64,000 bases of DNA. Source: Myxococcus fulvus (lineage in GTDB: Bacteria; Myxococcota; Myxococcia; Myxococcales; Myxococcaceae). A program made the translations under genes and the position numbers. The notes beneath the pieces are model-generated. The model did not search any database and was not told the DNA's origin. It was given only the letters and a program-made list of their open reading frames with translations. Location: contig NZ_FOIB01000003.1 in assembly GCF_900111765.1 (NCBI RefSeq), positions 620,001 through 684,000 on the forward strand, read 5' to 3'. Positions 8,939-17,272 of this stretch are shown piece by piece (within the stretch, counting starts at the first letter, position 1; each line of letters starts with the position of its first letter).

Positions 8939-10078
8939 ATGGTGGGCTCGGAGACGTTGTCGGACTTCTCGCTGGTGAGGGGTGGTCCGTTCCAGAGGCT
9001 GGAGCGCGGGCTGCGAGGTGGCGAGCCGCGCCGCTCCAGCCTCTTCGCGCTCGTGCTCGCGCTGGGGTGCTGGGGGCCGCTGGTGCTGCTGGCGTGGATG
9101 CAGGGCGGCGACGCCCCGCGCCTGCTGCTTCGGGATCTCCAGGTCCATGGAGAGCTGTTGTTGTCGCTGCCGGTGCTCGTGGCGTCGGGCCCCTACATCG
9201 ACAGCCGCCTGGGCGCGGCGGCGCGGCAGTTCCTCCGGGCGGACCTGGTGGGCGAGCGGGGGCGGGGCGCACTGGAGGCGCTGGCCCGGAGGTGCACGCG
9301 GTGGTGTGACTCGGCGGGCGTGGAGCTGGTGCTGCTGGGGCTGGTCATCGCGTTCGCGTGGCTCACCTCGCCGGACCCGTCGCGGGCGTGGCAGGTGTCG
9401 TCCGGCGGCCAACCGTCGCTCGCGGGTGGGTGGTACCTCTGCGTGGCCCTGCCGCTGATGCGCTTCCTGGTGCTGCGGTGGTTGTGGCGCGGCGTCGTGT
9501 GGTCGGTCTTCCTGCTGCGCGTCTCACGGCTCCCCTTGCGCCTGGCGTTCACCCATCCAGACCAGTCGGGCGGCCTGGGGTTCCTCGCCGTCTGTCAGGC
9601 GAGCTTCGCGCCGGTGGTGTTCGCGGTGGCCGTACCGGTGGCGTCGTATTCGTTCCGGGTGAACGCCGCCGCCATCACCGAGGCCCCGCTGGACTACGTC
9701 ATGCCCCAGGTCCTCTACGCCGTGCTGGCCTGCCTGGCGGTCTTCGCGCCGCTGGCGTGCTTCTTCCGCCCGCTGGTGGTGGCCAAGCGGCGAGGAGACC
9801 CATGGTTCTCCGCCGTCGCGGCGCACCACTCGTGCGAGTTCGAGGACCGATGGTTCCAGAAGAAGCCCGAGGTCCCCGCGCTCGGCGCGCCGGACTTCTC
9901 GTCGCTGGCGGACCTGGGCTCGTCCTTCATGGTGGCTCGCAAGATGAAGATGTTCCCGTGGGACCAGCGTGGGCTGCTCGCGGTGGCGGCCGCGGGGCTG
10001 GCGCCGCTCGTCATCCTGCTGATGGTGGACCGGCAGTTCCTCGCGGTGGTGAACCAGCTCCGCCAGAGCGTGAGCTGA
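8939..10078 (+). CDS. Polytopic membrane protein of unknown function
   Basis: 379-aa integral membrane protein that I do not recognise. About six hydrophobic segments are visible, around residues 35-55 (LFALVLALGCWGPLVLLAW), 72-85, 128-143 (VELVLLGLVIAFAWL), 160-190, 220-245 and 262-285, with a final one near the C-terminus (LLAVAAAGLAPLVILLMV). A soluble stretch before the last segment contains HHSCEFEDRWFQKK. There is no signal peptide and no catalytic motif. It starts 24 bp after the asparaginase stop, so it may be co-transcribed with aspD-ansB, but its link to amino-acid catabolism is only positional. Confidence 0.75.
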   Translation: MVGSETLSDFSLVRGGPFQRLERGLRGGEPRRSSLFALVLALGCWGPLVLLAWMQGGDAPRLLLRDLQVHGELLLSLPVLVASGPYIDSRLGAAARQFLRADLVGERGRGALEALARRCTRWCDSAGVELVLLGLVIAFAWLTSPDPSRAWQVSSGGQPSLAGGWYLCVALPLMRFLVLRWLWRGVVWSVFLLRVSRLPLRLAFTHPDQSGGLGFLAVCQASFAPVVFAVAVPVASYSFRVNAAAITEAPLDYVMPQVLYAVLACLAVFAPLACFFRPLVVAKRRGDPWFSAVAAHHSCEFEDRWFQKKPEVPALGAPDFSSLADLGSSFMVARKMKMFPWDQRGLLAVAAAGLAPLVILLMVDRQFLAVVNQLRQSVS

Positions 10079-10079
10079 G

Positions 10080-10110
10080 CGGCGGCCTGCGCTCGGATGC
10101 CCGGCCGCCG
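10080..10110 (+). terminator. GC-rich stem-loop after the membrane-protein gene
   Basis: Two bases after the stop at 10078, CGGCGGCC (10080-10087) pairs perfectly with GGCCGCCG (10103-10110) around a 15-nt loop. There is no T-run after it, so it may only slow polymerase or protect the 3' end of the upstream mRNA. Confidence 0.35.
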
Positions 10111-10186
10111 AGGACTGTCGGGGCCGGGCGGGCGTGAGGATATCCAACGGTGGCGGCACGAGCGCGCCGCCCGGGAGGAGGCGGGC

Positions 10187-11077
10187 ATGCTCAGGACCCT
10201 GGCCGTGTTCGTGCTGGGCAACATCGTCACCCTGTTCATGTTCACCCAGGGCCTGGAGCGGAGGCCCGGTGACATCCGGCACGTCCTGGAGCGCCCGGCG
10301 CTGTATGTGCGCTCGCTGCTGGTGGTGCTCCTGCTGGTTCCGTTGGTGGCCATCGCGCTGGTCCATGTCTTCCGACTGCCGACGGTGGTGGCCAGCGCCG
10401 TCCTGCTCATGGCCGTCTGTCCGGGCGCGCCCCTCCAGGTGAACCAGGCTCGCTCCCTGGGCGCCAGCTGCGCGACGTCGCTCAACCTGTTGCTCCTGCT
10501 CAGCCTCTGCGCGCTGGTGACGGTGCCGCTCTGGGTGCAGGGCGTGGACCGGCTGCTGGGCGTCGAGTTCAGGGCGGCGCCGAGCCTGGTCTTCCGGCTG
10601 CTGCTCGTGAAGCTCGTCCCTCCGTTGGTGGTGGGAATCGCGGTGGGCCACTACTTCCCGAGCCTGGCGCGCACGCTCGCGCGCTGGTGTGGTCGGCTGT
10701 TCAACGTGCTGCTCATCGCCGTGTCGGTGGGCGTGCTCTTCATCGTCGGTCCGAAGCTCATCCACACCGCGTGGCTCGCGGTGGTGGCGCTGGTGATGCT
10801 GGTGACGATCTCCGCCGTGCTGGGACACTGGGCGGGGGCTCCGCGAATGGAGGACCGCAAGGCGGTGGTGCTGGCCGCGGCGTTCGCGCACCCGGTGCTG
10901 TCGATGACCATCATCACCCAGAGCTATCCGAACTACCGCGCGCTCGAGGTGGCGGGCGTGGTGGGCGCGTATGTCGTCATCCGCGTCCTGGCGCTGACGC
11001 CGTACAAGCTGTGGGTGAAGCGCCACGGGGAGTCCGAGCACTCGAATCGGGTTCCTCCGGGAGGCGTGCCGGCGTAG
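10187..11077 (+). CDS. Bile acid:sodium symporter-like (BASS/SBF superfamily) transporter
   Basis: 296-aa polytopic protein with about nine transmembrane segments and the layout of the bile acid:sodium symporter/arsenical-resistance-3-like superfamily. Examples are LLVVLLLVPLVAIALVHVF, VASAVLLMAVCPGAPLQ and VVVLAAAFAHPVLSMTIIT. The AVCPGAP motif at the fourth segment and the FAHPVLS helix near the end are reminiscent of the discontinuous, substrate-binding helices of BASS proteins. ATG at 10187 follows GGGAGGAGGC; a longer frame exists upstream but its residues are hydrophilic and Arg-rich. The substrate, probably an organic anion, cannot be predicted. It lies downstream of the aspD-ansB genes on the same strand. 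Confidence 0.7.
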   Translation: MLRTLAVFVLGNIVTLFMFTQGLERRPGDIRHVLERPALYVRSLLVVLLLVPLVAIALVHVFRLPTVVASAVLLMAVCPGAPLQVNQARSLGASCATSLNLLLLLSLCALVTVPLWVQGVDRLLGVEFRAAPSLVFRLLLVKLVPPLVVGIAVGHYFPSLARTLARWCGRLFNVLLIAVSVGVLFIVGPKLIHTAWLAVVALVMLVTISAVLGHWAGAPRMEDRKAVVLAAAFAHPVLSMTIITQSYPNYRALEVAGVVGAYVVIRVLALTPYKLWVKRHGESEHSNRVPPGGVPA

Positions 11078-11188
11078 CGGGCTCACCCCCTGCCGTCCGG
11101 CGACGGTGTTGCCCGGGTGGAAGTGGCGGCTCAGCTTGCGGTCATGAGCCGGGCTTCGGAGCCGGCACCCACGCCATCGAGGTGACCC

Positions 11189-12517
11189 ATGTTGGAGCAA
11201 GCGACCACGGGGCTGTCGGCCCAGGAGGCGCGAGACATCGCGCGTGAGGCGTATGTCTTCGGCCTGCCCCTGGTGGAGCACTACCGGCTGTTCGCCATGA
11301 CGTTCCGTCCGGAGTCGCCGCAGTTCCGACCCGCCGACCAGTTCCTGCACTTCTCCCGGCTGTCCACCCCCGAGGACCGGGAGGTCGTCTCACCGAACAA
11401 CGACACGCTCTACTCGGTGGCGGCGCTGGATTTGCGAGGCGGGCCGGTGGTTCTGGAGACGCCGGAGCTGAACGGGCGCTACTTCTGCAACCAGCTGGTC
11501 GACATCACGACGAACAACCTGCCGTACATCGGCACGCGGGCCACGGGCACGGCACCCGGGCGGTTCGTCGTCTCGGGTCCCGACTGGACGGGGCAGCTGC
11601 CCGAGTCGCTGAAGGATGCGACGGTCATCCGGTCCGACTCCTGGTTCGTGGCGGCGCTGCTGCGCGTCGGCGTGGACGGCCCGAAGGACCTGGCGGCCGC
11701 GGCCCCACTCCAGCGACGGTTCAAGGCGACGCCGCTCCACGTGTTCTCCGAGCAGCCGGCGCCCGCGCTCCCCGACGTGTCGTGGCTGCCGTACTTCGAT
11801 GACAAGGCGGACACGTCGCTGAAGGCGTTCGAGTACATCAACTTCATGATGCAGTGGCACCGGTTCTCCGAAGCGGAGCGCCCGCTGCTGGCGAGGCTCG
11901 CGCGCGTCGGCGTGCGGCCCGGGGAGTCCTTCGACTCGAAGTCGCTGCCGCCGGACCTCCGCGACGCGATGTTGGAGGGAGTGCGCGAGGCCCGGGAGTC
12001 GATCCAGCAGCGGCCGACGCTGCATCAGGGGTGGGAGCTGCCGGACCCGAAGGTGGGCGAGTTCGGTGACGACTACGCGCTGCGCGCCCGCGTGGCGTGG
12101 AACTACCTCTACGCGAACTCGCCGGCCGAGGCCCTCTATCCCATCACCCACCTGGATGCCGCGGGCCGTCCGCTCGACGGGGCCCGTGCCCGCTACGTGC
12201 TGCGCTTCCCGAAGGAGGCGATTCCCCCGGTGCGCTTCTTCTGGTCCCTCACCGCGTACGACGCGAAGAGCCACATGCTGGTGGAGAACGACATCCATCG
12301 CTACTCGCTGGGCGACCGCTCGCGCACGCTGAGGCGGTCCGAGGATGGCTCCATCTCGTTCTTCCTCCAGGGCACGCCCCCCGAGGCCGCGCGTCAGTCC
12401 AACTGGCTGCCGGTGCCCTCCGCGCCGTTCTATCTGCTGCTTCGGCTCTACGGTCCCACCGGGTCCGCGCTTCAGGGGCGCTACGTGCCTCCGGCGGTCG
12501 AGGCGTTGAGCGATTGA
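11189..12517 (+). CDS. DUF1254/DUF1214 domain protein
   Basis: 442-aa protein with an N-terminal DUF1254 domain (AREAYVFGLPLVEHYR, VVSPNNDTLYSVAALDLRGG, LNGRYFCNQLVDITTNN) and a C-terminal DUF1214 domain (LPKEAIPPVRFFWSLTAYD-like segment, SHMLVENDIHRYSLGDRS). These paired domains are common in bacteria and fungi; their biochemical role is not established. No signal peptide is visible, unlike many relatives. The start ATG follows GAGGTGA. It is followed by an outer-membrane neuromedin-U-like protein, a combination that recurs in other genomes in my recollection, but without a firm function. Confidence 0.85.
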   Translation: MLEQATTGLSAQEARDIAREAYVFGLPLVEHYRLFAMTFRPESPQFRPADQFLHFSRLSTPEDREVVSPNNDTLYSVAALDLRGGPVVLETPELNGRYFCNQLVDITTNNLPYIGTRATGTAPGRFVVSGPDWTGQLPESLKDATVIRSDSWFVAALLRVGVDGPKDLAAAAPLQRRFKATPLHVFSEQPAPALPDVSWLPYFDDKADTSLKAFEYINFMMQWHRFSEAERPLLARLARVGVRPGESFDSKSLPPDLRDAMLEGVREARESIQQRPTLHQGWELPDPKVGEFGDDYALRARVAWNYLYANSPAEALYPITHLDAAGRPLDGARARYVLRFPKEAIPPVRFFWSLTAYDAKSHMLVENDIHRYSLGDRSRTLRRSEDGSISFFLQGTPPEAARQSNWLPVPSAPFYLLLRLYGPTGSALQGRYVPPAVEALSD

Positions 12518-12655
12518 GCCCCTGGGACGGCTCGAGTGTCGTCCGCTGACGCTCGCGCCACACGCGTCGGCCTGAAGGTTCGCCCCCCGGGGTGGGGCTG
12601 ATTGACGGTCCCCATCCCCGTGCTCATTCCTGCGCCTCGGGCGAGAGCGAGCGGG

Positions 12656-13513
12656 GTGCCGGTGGAGCCAGGTCGACGTGGAGGTGGGGTCCTCGCGATG
12701 TGGGTGCTGCTGCCGGGCCTCGTGTTCGCCGCGGACACGAAGCCCCCAGCGGAGGAGGGGCAGGACCACCAGCAGGACCTGGCGAAGGCCGTGCAGAACC
12801 CGGTGGCCGCGCTCATCAGCGTGCCCCTGCAGGACAACGTGGACCTGGGCGTGGAGCCCGGTGATCGCGTCCGCAACACGCTCAACATCCAGCCCGTGGT
12901 GCCCCTGCCGCTGACGCGGGACTTCAACGTCATCACCCGCGTCATCCTGCCCATCCTGTACCAGCCGGACCTGGGGGACGGGGAAGGTGGGACGTTCGGC
13001 CTGGGGGACACGTCGGCCACGTTCTTCCTCGCACCCAAGAAGCCCGGAGCGCTCATCTGGGGCATCGGGCCGGCGTTCCTCCTGCCCACCGCGACGAACG
13101 AGGTGCTGGGGACCGGCAAGTGGAGCGTGGGCCCGTCGGTGGTCGCGCTCATCCAGCCCGAGCCGTGGTCCATCGGCGTGCTGGCGAACAACGTGTTCTC
13201 CGTCTTCGGCGGGGATGACCGCGCGACGGTCAACCAGCTCCTGTTGCAGTACTTCGTCAGCTACAACCTGCCGAAGGGCTGGTACCTGACGTCAGCGCCG
13301 CTGCTCACGGCGAACTGGGAGGCCCCCTCCGGCGAGAAGTGGACCGTCCCCTTCGGCCTGGGCGCGGGCAAGGTCTTCACCGTCGGCAAGCAGGCGCTCA
13401 ACGGCTCCGTGTCCGCGTACTACAACGCCATCCGTCCCGACCTTCCGGGCGCGGCCGAGTGGCAGCTCCGCATCCAGCTCTCCTTCCTCTTCCCGCTGAA
13501 GAAGAAGCACTGA
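12656..13513 (+). CDS. Neuromedin-U-like outer-membrane barrel protein
   Basis: Secreted protein of about 285 aa resembling the bacterial proteins annotated neuromedin U or outer-membrane transporter. GTG at 12656 gives a good signal peptide (Arg-Arg then GGGVLAMWVLLPGLVFA, cleavage before ADTKPP); TTG at 12602 and ATG at 12698 are less convincing alternatives. The mature part is a series of short amphipathic strands, for example RNTLNIQPVVPLPL, FNVITRVILPILYQ, WYLTSAPLLTANWE and WQLRIQLSFLFPL. It ends in a basic tail, KKKH, rather than the usual terminal aromatic residue. The family is probably an outer-membrane beta-barrel of unknown cargo. It converges with the HAD phosphatase gene with a 2-bp gap. 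Confidence 0.75.
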   Translation: MPVEPGRRGGGVLAMWVLLPGLVFAADTKPPAEEGQDHQQDLAKAVQNPVAALISVPLQDNVDLGVEPGDRVRNTLNIQPVVPLPLTRDFNVITRVILPILYQPDLGDGEGGTFGLGDTSATFFLAPKKPGALIWGIGPAFLLPTATNEVLGTGKWSVGPSVVALIQPEPWSIGVLANNVFSVFGGDDRATVNQLLLQYFVSYNLPKGWYLTSAPLLTANWEAPSGEKWTVPFGLGAGKVFTVGKQALNGSVSAYYNAIRPDLPGAAEWQLRIQLSFLFPLKKKH

Positions 13514-13515
13514 GC

Positions 13516-14430
13516 TTAAGGGAACACCTGCTTCCAGTCCTGGCGCATGCTCACCACCGTCCAGCCGTCCTGGCCCGCCACCTCGAGCGCGCGGTCCAGT
13601 CGCCCGGCCTTGGCGTCGCGGTCATAGGCGTACTCGCGCGCGCTGTCGTCATGGTGGAGCAAGAGGCGCATCCGGGGCCCGTCTGGCGCCCCCGCGTACT
13701 GCAACATCTGCAGGTCGCCGTCCGAGTTGCCGAAGGCGAGCACCGGCCGCTTGCCGATGTGCAGGTGGATGTTGATGGGCTTGCCCTCGCCGTCGTCCAG
13801 GCTGGTGAGGCTGGGCAGCTTCACGAGCTCGGGCCTGCCATCGCGCCACTCCAGCTTCGTCTTCCCGCTGCTGCCAATCACGTGGGCCGAGGGGATGCCG
13901 TAGGTCTGCTCGCAGAACGCGCGCAGGAAGTCGATGCCACCGCCCGACACGATGTGCGGCGTGAAGCCGTTCGCCCGCAGCAGCTCCAGCAGCTCCAACA
14001 TGGGCTGATAGACGCAGTGGGTGAAGGGCCGCTGGAAGCGCGGATGCTTCGCCTTCGCGAGCCACGCCTTGGCCGTGCGCGAGAACTCCGCCGTCGTCAT
14101 GCCCGCGTGCGTGGCGGCGACGAGCGCCGCGGCGTCGTGCTCGGTGAGCGCCGCCAGCGCCTTCTCGTCGCCTTCGATGAGCGCCTTGAAGGGCTGCTGT
14201 CCCCGCCACTCCGGATGCTCCGGCGCCAGCTCCCGGACGCGGTCCACCGCGAAGAGCGCCTGGACGTACATGGGCTGCTCGGCCCACAGCGTCCCGTCGT
14301 TGTCGAAGACGGCCACCCGGTCCTCGGGTCGGACGTAGGCGGCGCTGCCCTCGGTGGTGACCGCGCTCACGAAGTCCAGCAGCGCCTGGCGGGTGGCGCC
14401 GTCGTTCCAGGAGGGAAGGGGCTTGCTCAT
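13516..14430 (-). CDS. HAD-family phosphatase
   Basis: Haloacid dehalogenase-superfamily hydrolase, 304 aa, with motif I VAVFDNDGTLW (nucleophile Asp43 and acid/base Asp45), motif II PHIVSGGG and motif IV VLAFGNSDGDLQML. The long insertion between motifs I and II forms a helical cap. ATG at 14430 is preceded by a plausible ribosome site; the open frame further upstream lies within the antiporter gene. The start is 11 bp beyond the aspT stop, so the two are likely co-transcribed with aspT first. The substrate is unknown; members of this subgroup act on small phosphomonoesters. No signal peptide is seen, so it should be cytoplasmic. Confidence 0.87.
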   Translation of the reverse strand: MSKPLPSWNDGATRQALLDFVSAVTTEGSAAYVRPEDRVAVFDNDGTLWAEQPMYVQALFAVDRVRELAPEHPEWRGQQPFKALIEGDEKALAALTEHDAAALVAATHAGMTTAEFSRTAKAWLAKAKHPRFQRPFTHCVYQPMLELLELLRANGFTPHIVSGGGIDFLRAFCEQTYGIPSAHVIGSSGKTKLEWRDGRPELVKLPSLTSLDDGEGKPINIHLHIGKRPVLAFGNSDGDLQMLQYAGAPDGPRMRLLLHHDDSAREYAYDRDAKAGRLDRALEVAGQDGWTVVSMRQDWKQVFP

Positions 14431-14441
14431 GGGGGTCTCAC

Positions 14442-16277
14442 TCAGCCCATCAGGGCGAACAGGTAGCAGATGAGGGTCAGCAGCAGGTTCGAGATGGCGA
14501 ACGTCACCGGGTAGCCGATGGCGGGGACGATGCTCTTCGACGCCTCCTGCGCCGCGCGCATGCCGGCGCTGTTGCACCGCGCTCCGGCGATGGCGCCCAT
14601 CAGCACCGCGCTGTTCATCTTGAAGATGTACTGGCCCACCATCCAGCCGATGATGGGCGGGATGAAGGCCGCGATGGAGCCGATGATGAGCGTGGGCCCC
14701 AGCAGGCCGCCCTCGATGGCGTGCGCCACGCCCGCGCCGGAGTTCAGGCCGAGGATGGCGATGAAGACATTCAGCCCCACGTCTTCGAGCAGCTGACGCG
14801 CGGACTCCGGGAACGGGCCGCCGAGCGCGGGGTTGTGCGTGCGCAGGATGCTCAGGCCGATGCTCACGATGAGCAGGCCCACCGCCGAGCCAAGGCTGAA
14901 CTTGATGCCGAAGAGGGGAACGGTGATCGCGCCGAGCAGCGCGCCCGCCGCGAGCCCCAGGCCCAGGGTGATGATGTCCGTGGAGAGGCTCGGCTTGACG
15001 GGAGGACCCAGCACCTTGCGCAGGTCCGCCACGCGCTTGGGGCTGCCGGTGATGCGCATCACGTCGCCCTTGTTCACCACCTGCTCGCGGCTCACCGGCA
15101 ACTGGTCACCCGCCCGGAACAGGGCGTTGAGGTAGATGCCGTGGCCCATGCGCAGCGCCAGCTCGCCCAGCGTCTTCCCGACGACCTGCTTGTCGTGGAC
15201 GATGAACTCCACCGTGTCGAACTTCACGTTGCGCAGCTTGGAGTCGTCCACCTCCGGGCCGATGTGGGGCCCGCCGGCCAAGAGCAGCGACACGGGGCCG
15301 AGCATCGCCACCTCGTCGCCCCGGCTCAGCACCAGGTCCGGCGGCGGGTTGTAGACGCGGCCGTCGTGGTAGACGCGCTCGATGGCCACGCGCGGGTGCG
15401 CATGGTCCAGGTCCGCCACGGTGCGTCCCTCCAGCGCGGGGTTCTCCACGCGGAACACCCGCAGGTCCAACGGCATGTAGCCCCGGATGAACGAGTCCGC
15501 CGTGCCCGGCAGCGGCGCGGAGTCCTCGCCCGCCAGCTCCTTCTCCATCTTCTTGCCGTCCGCCACCGCGTCGCGGCCGAACATCTTCGGCATCACCGAC
15601 ATCATCACGGTGAAGAGCACCATGCTGATGCAGTACAGGAACGCGTAGGACGTCGTGAGGTTGCCGGGCGCCTGCCGCGCGGCGTCCCCTGTCAGCGCCG
15701 CCGAGCCGCTGGCCAGCGCCGCCTGCGCCGCGCCGAAGCCTGGCGTCGCCGTGTTCGCGCCGGAGAGGATGCCCGCGAGCAGGCCGGGCGCCAGGTGCGT
15801 GAAGTACCGCGAGGCGTAGACCAGCGCGGAGGACAACAGCGGCACCAGCAGGGACAGCAGGATGAGGTGCTTGCCCTCGCGATGGATTCCGCCGAGGAAC
15901 TGCGGCCCTACCTTCATGCCGATGGCGAAGATGAAGAGGTTGAAGAACACCGTGCTGGTGAACTCCGGCAGGGCGTATTCGATTTTGTAGGCATCGAAGG
16001 CCCAGAAGCTGACGATGAGGGCCAGCAGCAGCGTGGCCGCCGTGGAGCCCATGCCCACGCCCTTCACCTTCAGCTCGCCGAGCGCGTAGCCGACGGCCAC
16101 GACGAGGAAGAGCAGGATGAAGGGCTGCCGGCGCATGTAGTCCAGCACCGCGCCGAAGACGCCGTGGGGCTGGGGTTGCACGGCGGGCGTCGGCTGCCCC
16201 TGGGCGAAGGCGATGACCGCGAGACCCACGACGGCGGCCCCCGCGAGCAGGGCGGTATGGCGCATCTGGCTTCTCAT
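14442..16277 (-). CDS. aspT: Aspartate:alanine antiporter (AspT/YbjL-YidE family)
   Basis: Membrane antiporter of the aspartate:alanine exchanger family, 611 aa. Two repeats of five or so helices flank a cytoplasmic loop with two RCK_C/TrkA-C-like domains. Helices such as PFILLFLVVAVGYALGEL and VFFNLFIFAIGMKVGPQF begin repeat 1, and LGLGLAAGALLGAI begins repeat 2. Family AspT proteins exchange external Asp for internal Ala; with decarboxylation this yields proton-motive force. The substrate call rests on family plus the nearby aspD and asparaginase genes. Oddity: about 45 extra N-terminal residues resembling a signal peptide (LLAGAAVVGLAVIAFAQ) precede the first family helix. GGAGGG lies eight bases upstream of the ATG. 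Confidence 0.85.
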   Translation of the reverse strand: MRSQMRHTALLAGAAVVGLAVIAFAQGQPTPAVQPQPHGVFGAVLDYMRRQPFILLFLVVAVGYALGELKVKGVGMGSTAATLLLALIVSFWAFDAYKIEYALPEFTSTVFFNLFIFAIGMKVGPQFLGGIHREGKHLILLSLLVPLLSSALVYASRYFTHLAPGLLAGILSGANTATPGFGAAQAALASGSAALTGDAARQAPGNLTTSYAFLYCISMVLFTVMMSVMPKMFGRDAVADGKKMEKELAGEDSAPLPGTADSFIRGYMPLDLRVFRVENPALEGRTVADLDHAHPRVAIERVYHDGRVYNPPPDLVLSRGDEVAMLGPVSLLLAGGPHIGPEVDDSKLRNVKFDTVEFIVHDKQVVGKTLGELALRMGHGIYLNALFRAGDQLPVSREQVVNKGDVMRITGSPKRVADLRKVLGPPVKPSLSTDIITLGLGLAAGALLGAITVPLFGIKFSLGSAVGLLIVSIGLSILRTHNPALGGPFPESARQLLEDVGLNVFIAILGLNSGAGVAHAIEGGLLGPTLIIGSIAAFIPPIIGWMVGQYIFKMNSAVLMGAIAGARCNSAGMRAAQEASKSIVPAIGYPVTFAISNLLLTLICYLFALMG

Positions 16278-16373
16278 GCGTGCATCCCTCCAGCGTTTCC
16301 GGTCAGGGTAGGGCGCGGGGCTCCTCGCCGGACGTGCCCCACGGGGAGCGGCGACCGGCGCGCCGGCCCGTCG

Positions 16374-17093
16374 TCAGAAGCTCAGCCCCAGGTTGATGGG
16401 CAGGTACTGGCCGTTCGCCCGGCGCGCGCCCGTGGCCGTCTGGTACTCCGGGCCGAAGATGTGGTGGTAGCGCGCCTCCAGGTACACGCGCACCGTGCCG
16501 TAGAGCCGGTACGTGAGGCCCACGCCGCCATTCACGCCGATGTCCGTGGAGCTGCGCGAGTCGAGGATGACGTCCACGGGGACGACTTCCGTGTAGCAGG
16601 TGAAGAACCAGGGGTCGCACACGGGGATGAACCCCGTGCCGGCGAACTGGGAGAGCTCCACCTTGCGGTAGTAGAGGCCCGGCCCCGCCGTCACGTAGAG
16701 CCCCAGGCGTCTGCCCGACAACAGGCCCAGGAAGAGGTTCAGGTCTCCGTACTGCATGACATGCCCGCCGGAGACGCGCTCGTCCGGCAGGACGTCGCTC
16801 TTCAGGTTGTAGTCGCTGTACTGGTATTCGGCGCGGAGGCCGAAGCGCTCGGTGAGGTGGTAGCCGGCGCCGATCAGGAAGCCCCAGCCCGCCTTGAAGC
16901 GACTGTGGGACTCGCCGACAGGGAAGACGAGGCCGGCGCCCAGGTTGAAGGTGAAGCGCCCGGCCATCGGCGGCGAGTCCTCCACGAAGCCCGCCGCGGG
17001 GTCCTCCGCGACCTGTCTGAGCGGACCTCCTCGCGCAACCAGGGGAATGAGCAGCGAGGACAACAGCACGAGCCTGGCGATGCACCGAGGCAT
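16374..17093 (-). CDS. Outer-membrane beta-barrel protein
   Basis: 239-aa exported protein with a signal peptide (MPRCIARLVLLSSLLIPLVA) and alternating amphipathic strands ending in LPINLGLSF. The C-terminal Phe is the signature read by the BAM machinery. Strands such as RFTFNLGAGLVFPVG, FGLRAEYQYSDYN, LGLYVTAGPGLYYRK and VRVYLEARYHHIFG suggest an eight-stranded OmpA-like or OmpW-like barrel. Two Cys in VCDPWFFTC lie in a probable surface loop and could form a disulfide. The ATG is preceded by GGAGGTCAC, a strong ribosome site. Role unknown; it is divergent from the SulP gene. Confidence 0.8.
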   Translation of the reverse strand: MPRCIARLVLLSSLLIPLVARGGPLRQVAEDPAAGFVEDSPPMAGRFTFNLGAGLVFPVGESHSRFKAGWGFLIGAGYHLTERFGLRAEYQYSDYNLKSDVLPDERVSGGHVMQYGDLNLFLGLLSGRRLGLYVTAGPGLYYRKVELSQFAGTGFIPVCDPWFFTCYTEVVPVDVILDSRSSTDIGVNGGVGLTYRLYGTVRVYLEARYHHIFGPEYQTATGARRANGQYLPINLGLSF

Positions 17094-17272
17094 GTGACCT
17101 CCTCACGACATGGCTGACTGAAGCTGGGGACGTGGTGCCCGCCGGGCCGCGCGCGTCGCGGGCTCGTGGCTCCCTCCCGCACCGGGTCGTCGTGGGCTGT
17201 CGGACAGCTTCGCTCGGCTGGCCCTCCCCCGAGGCCCGTGCCAGAGCGCGTGCGAGGACCCAACGTCGATGC

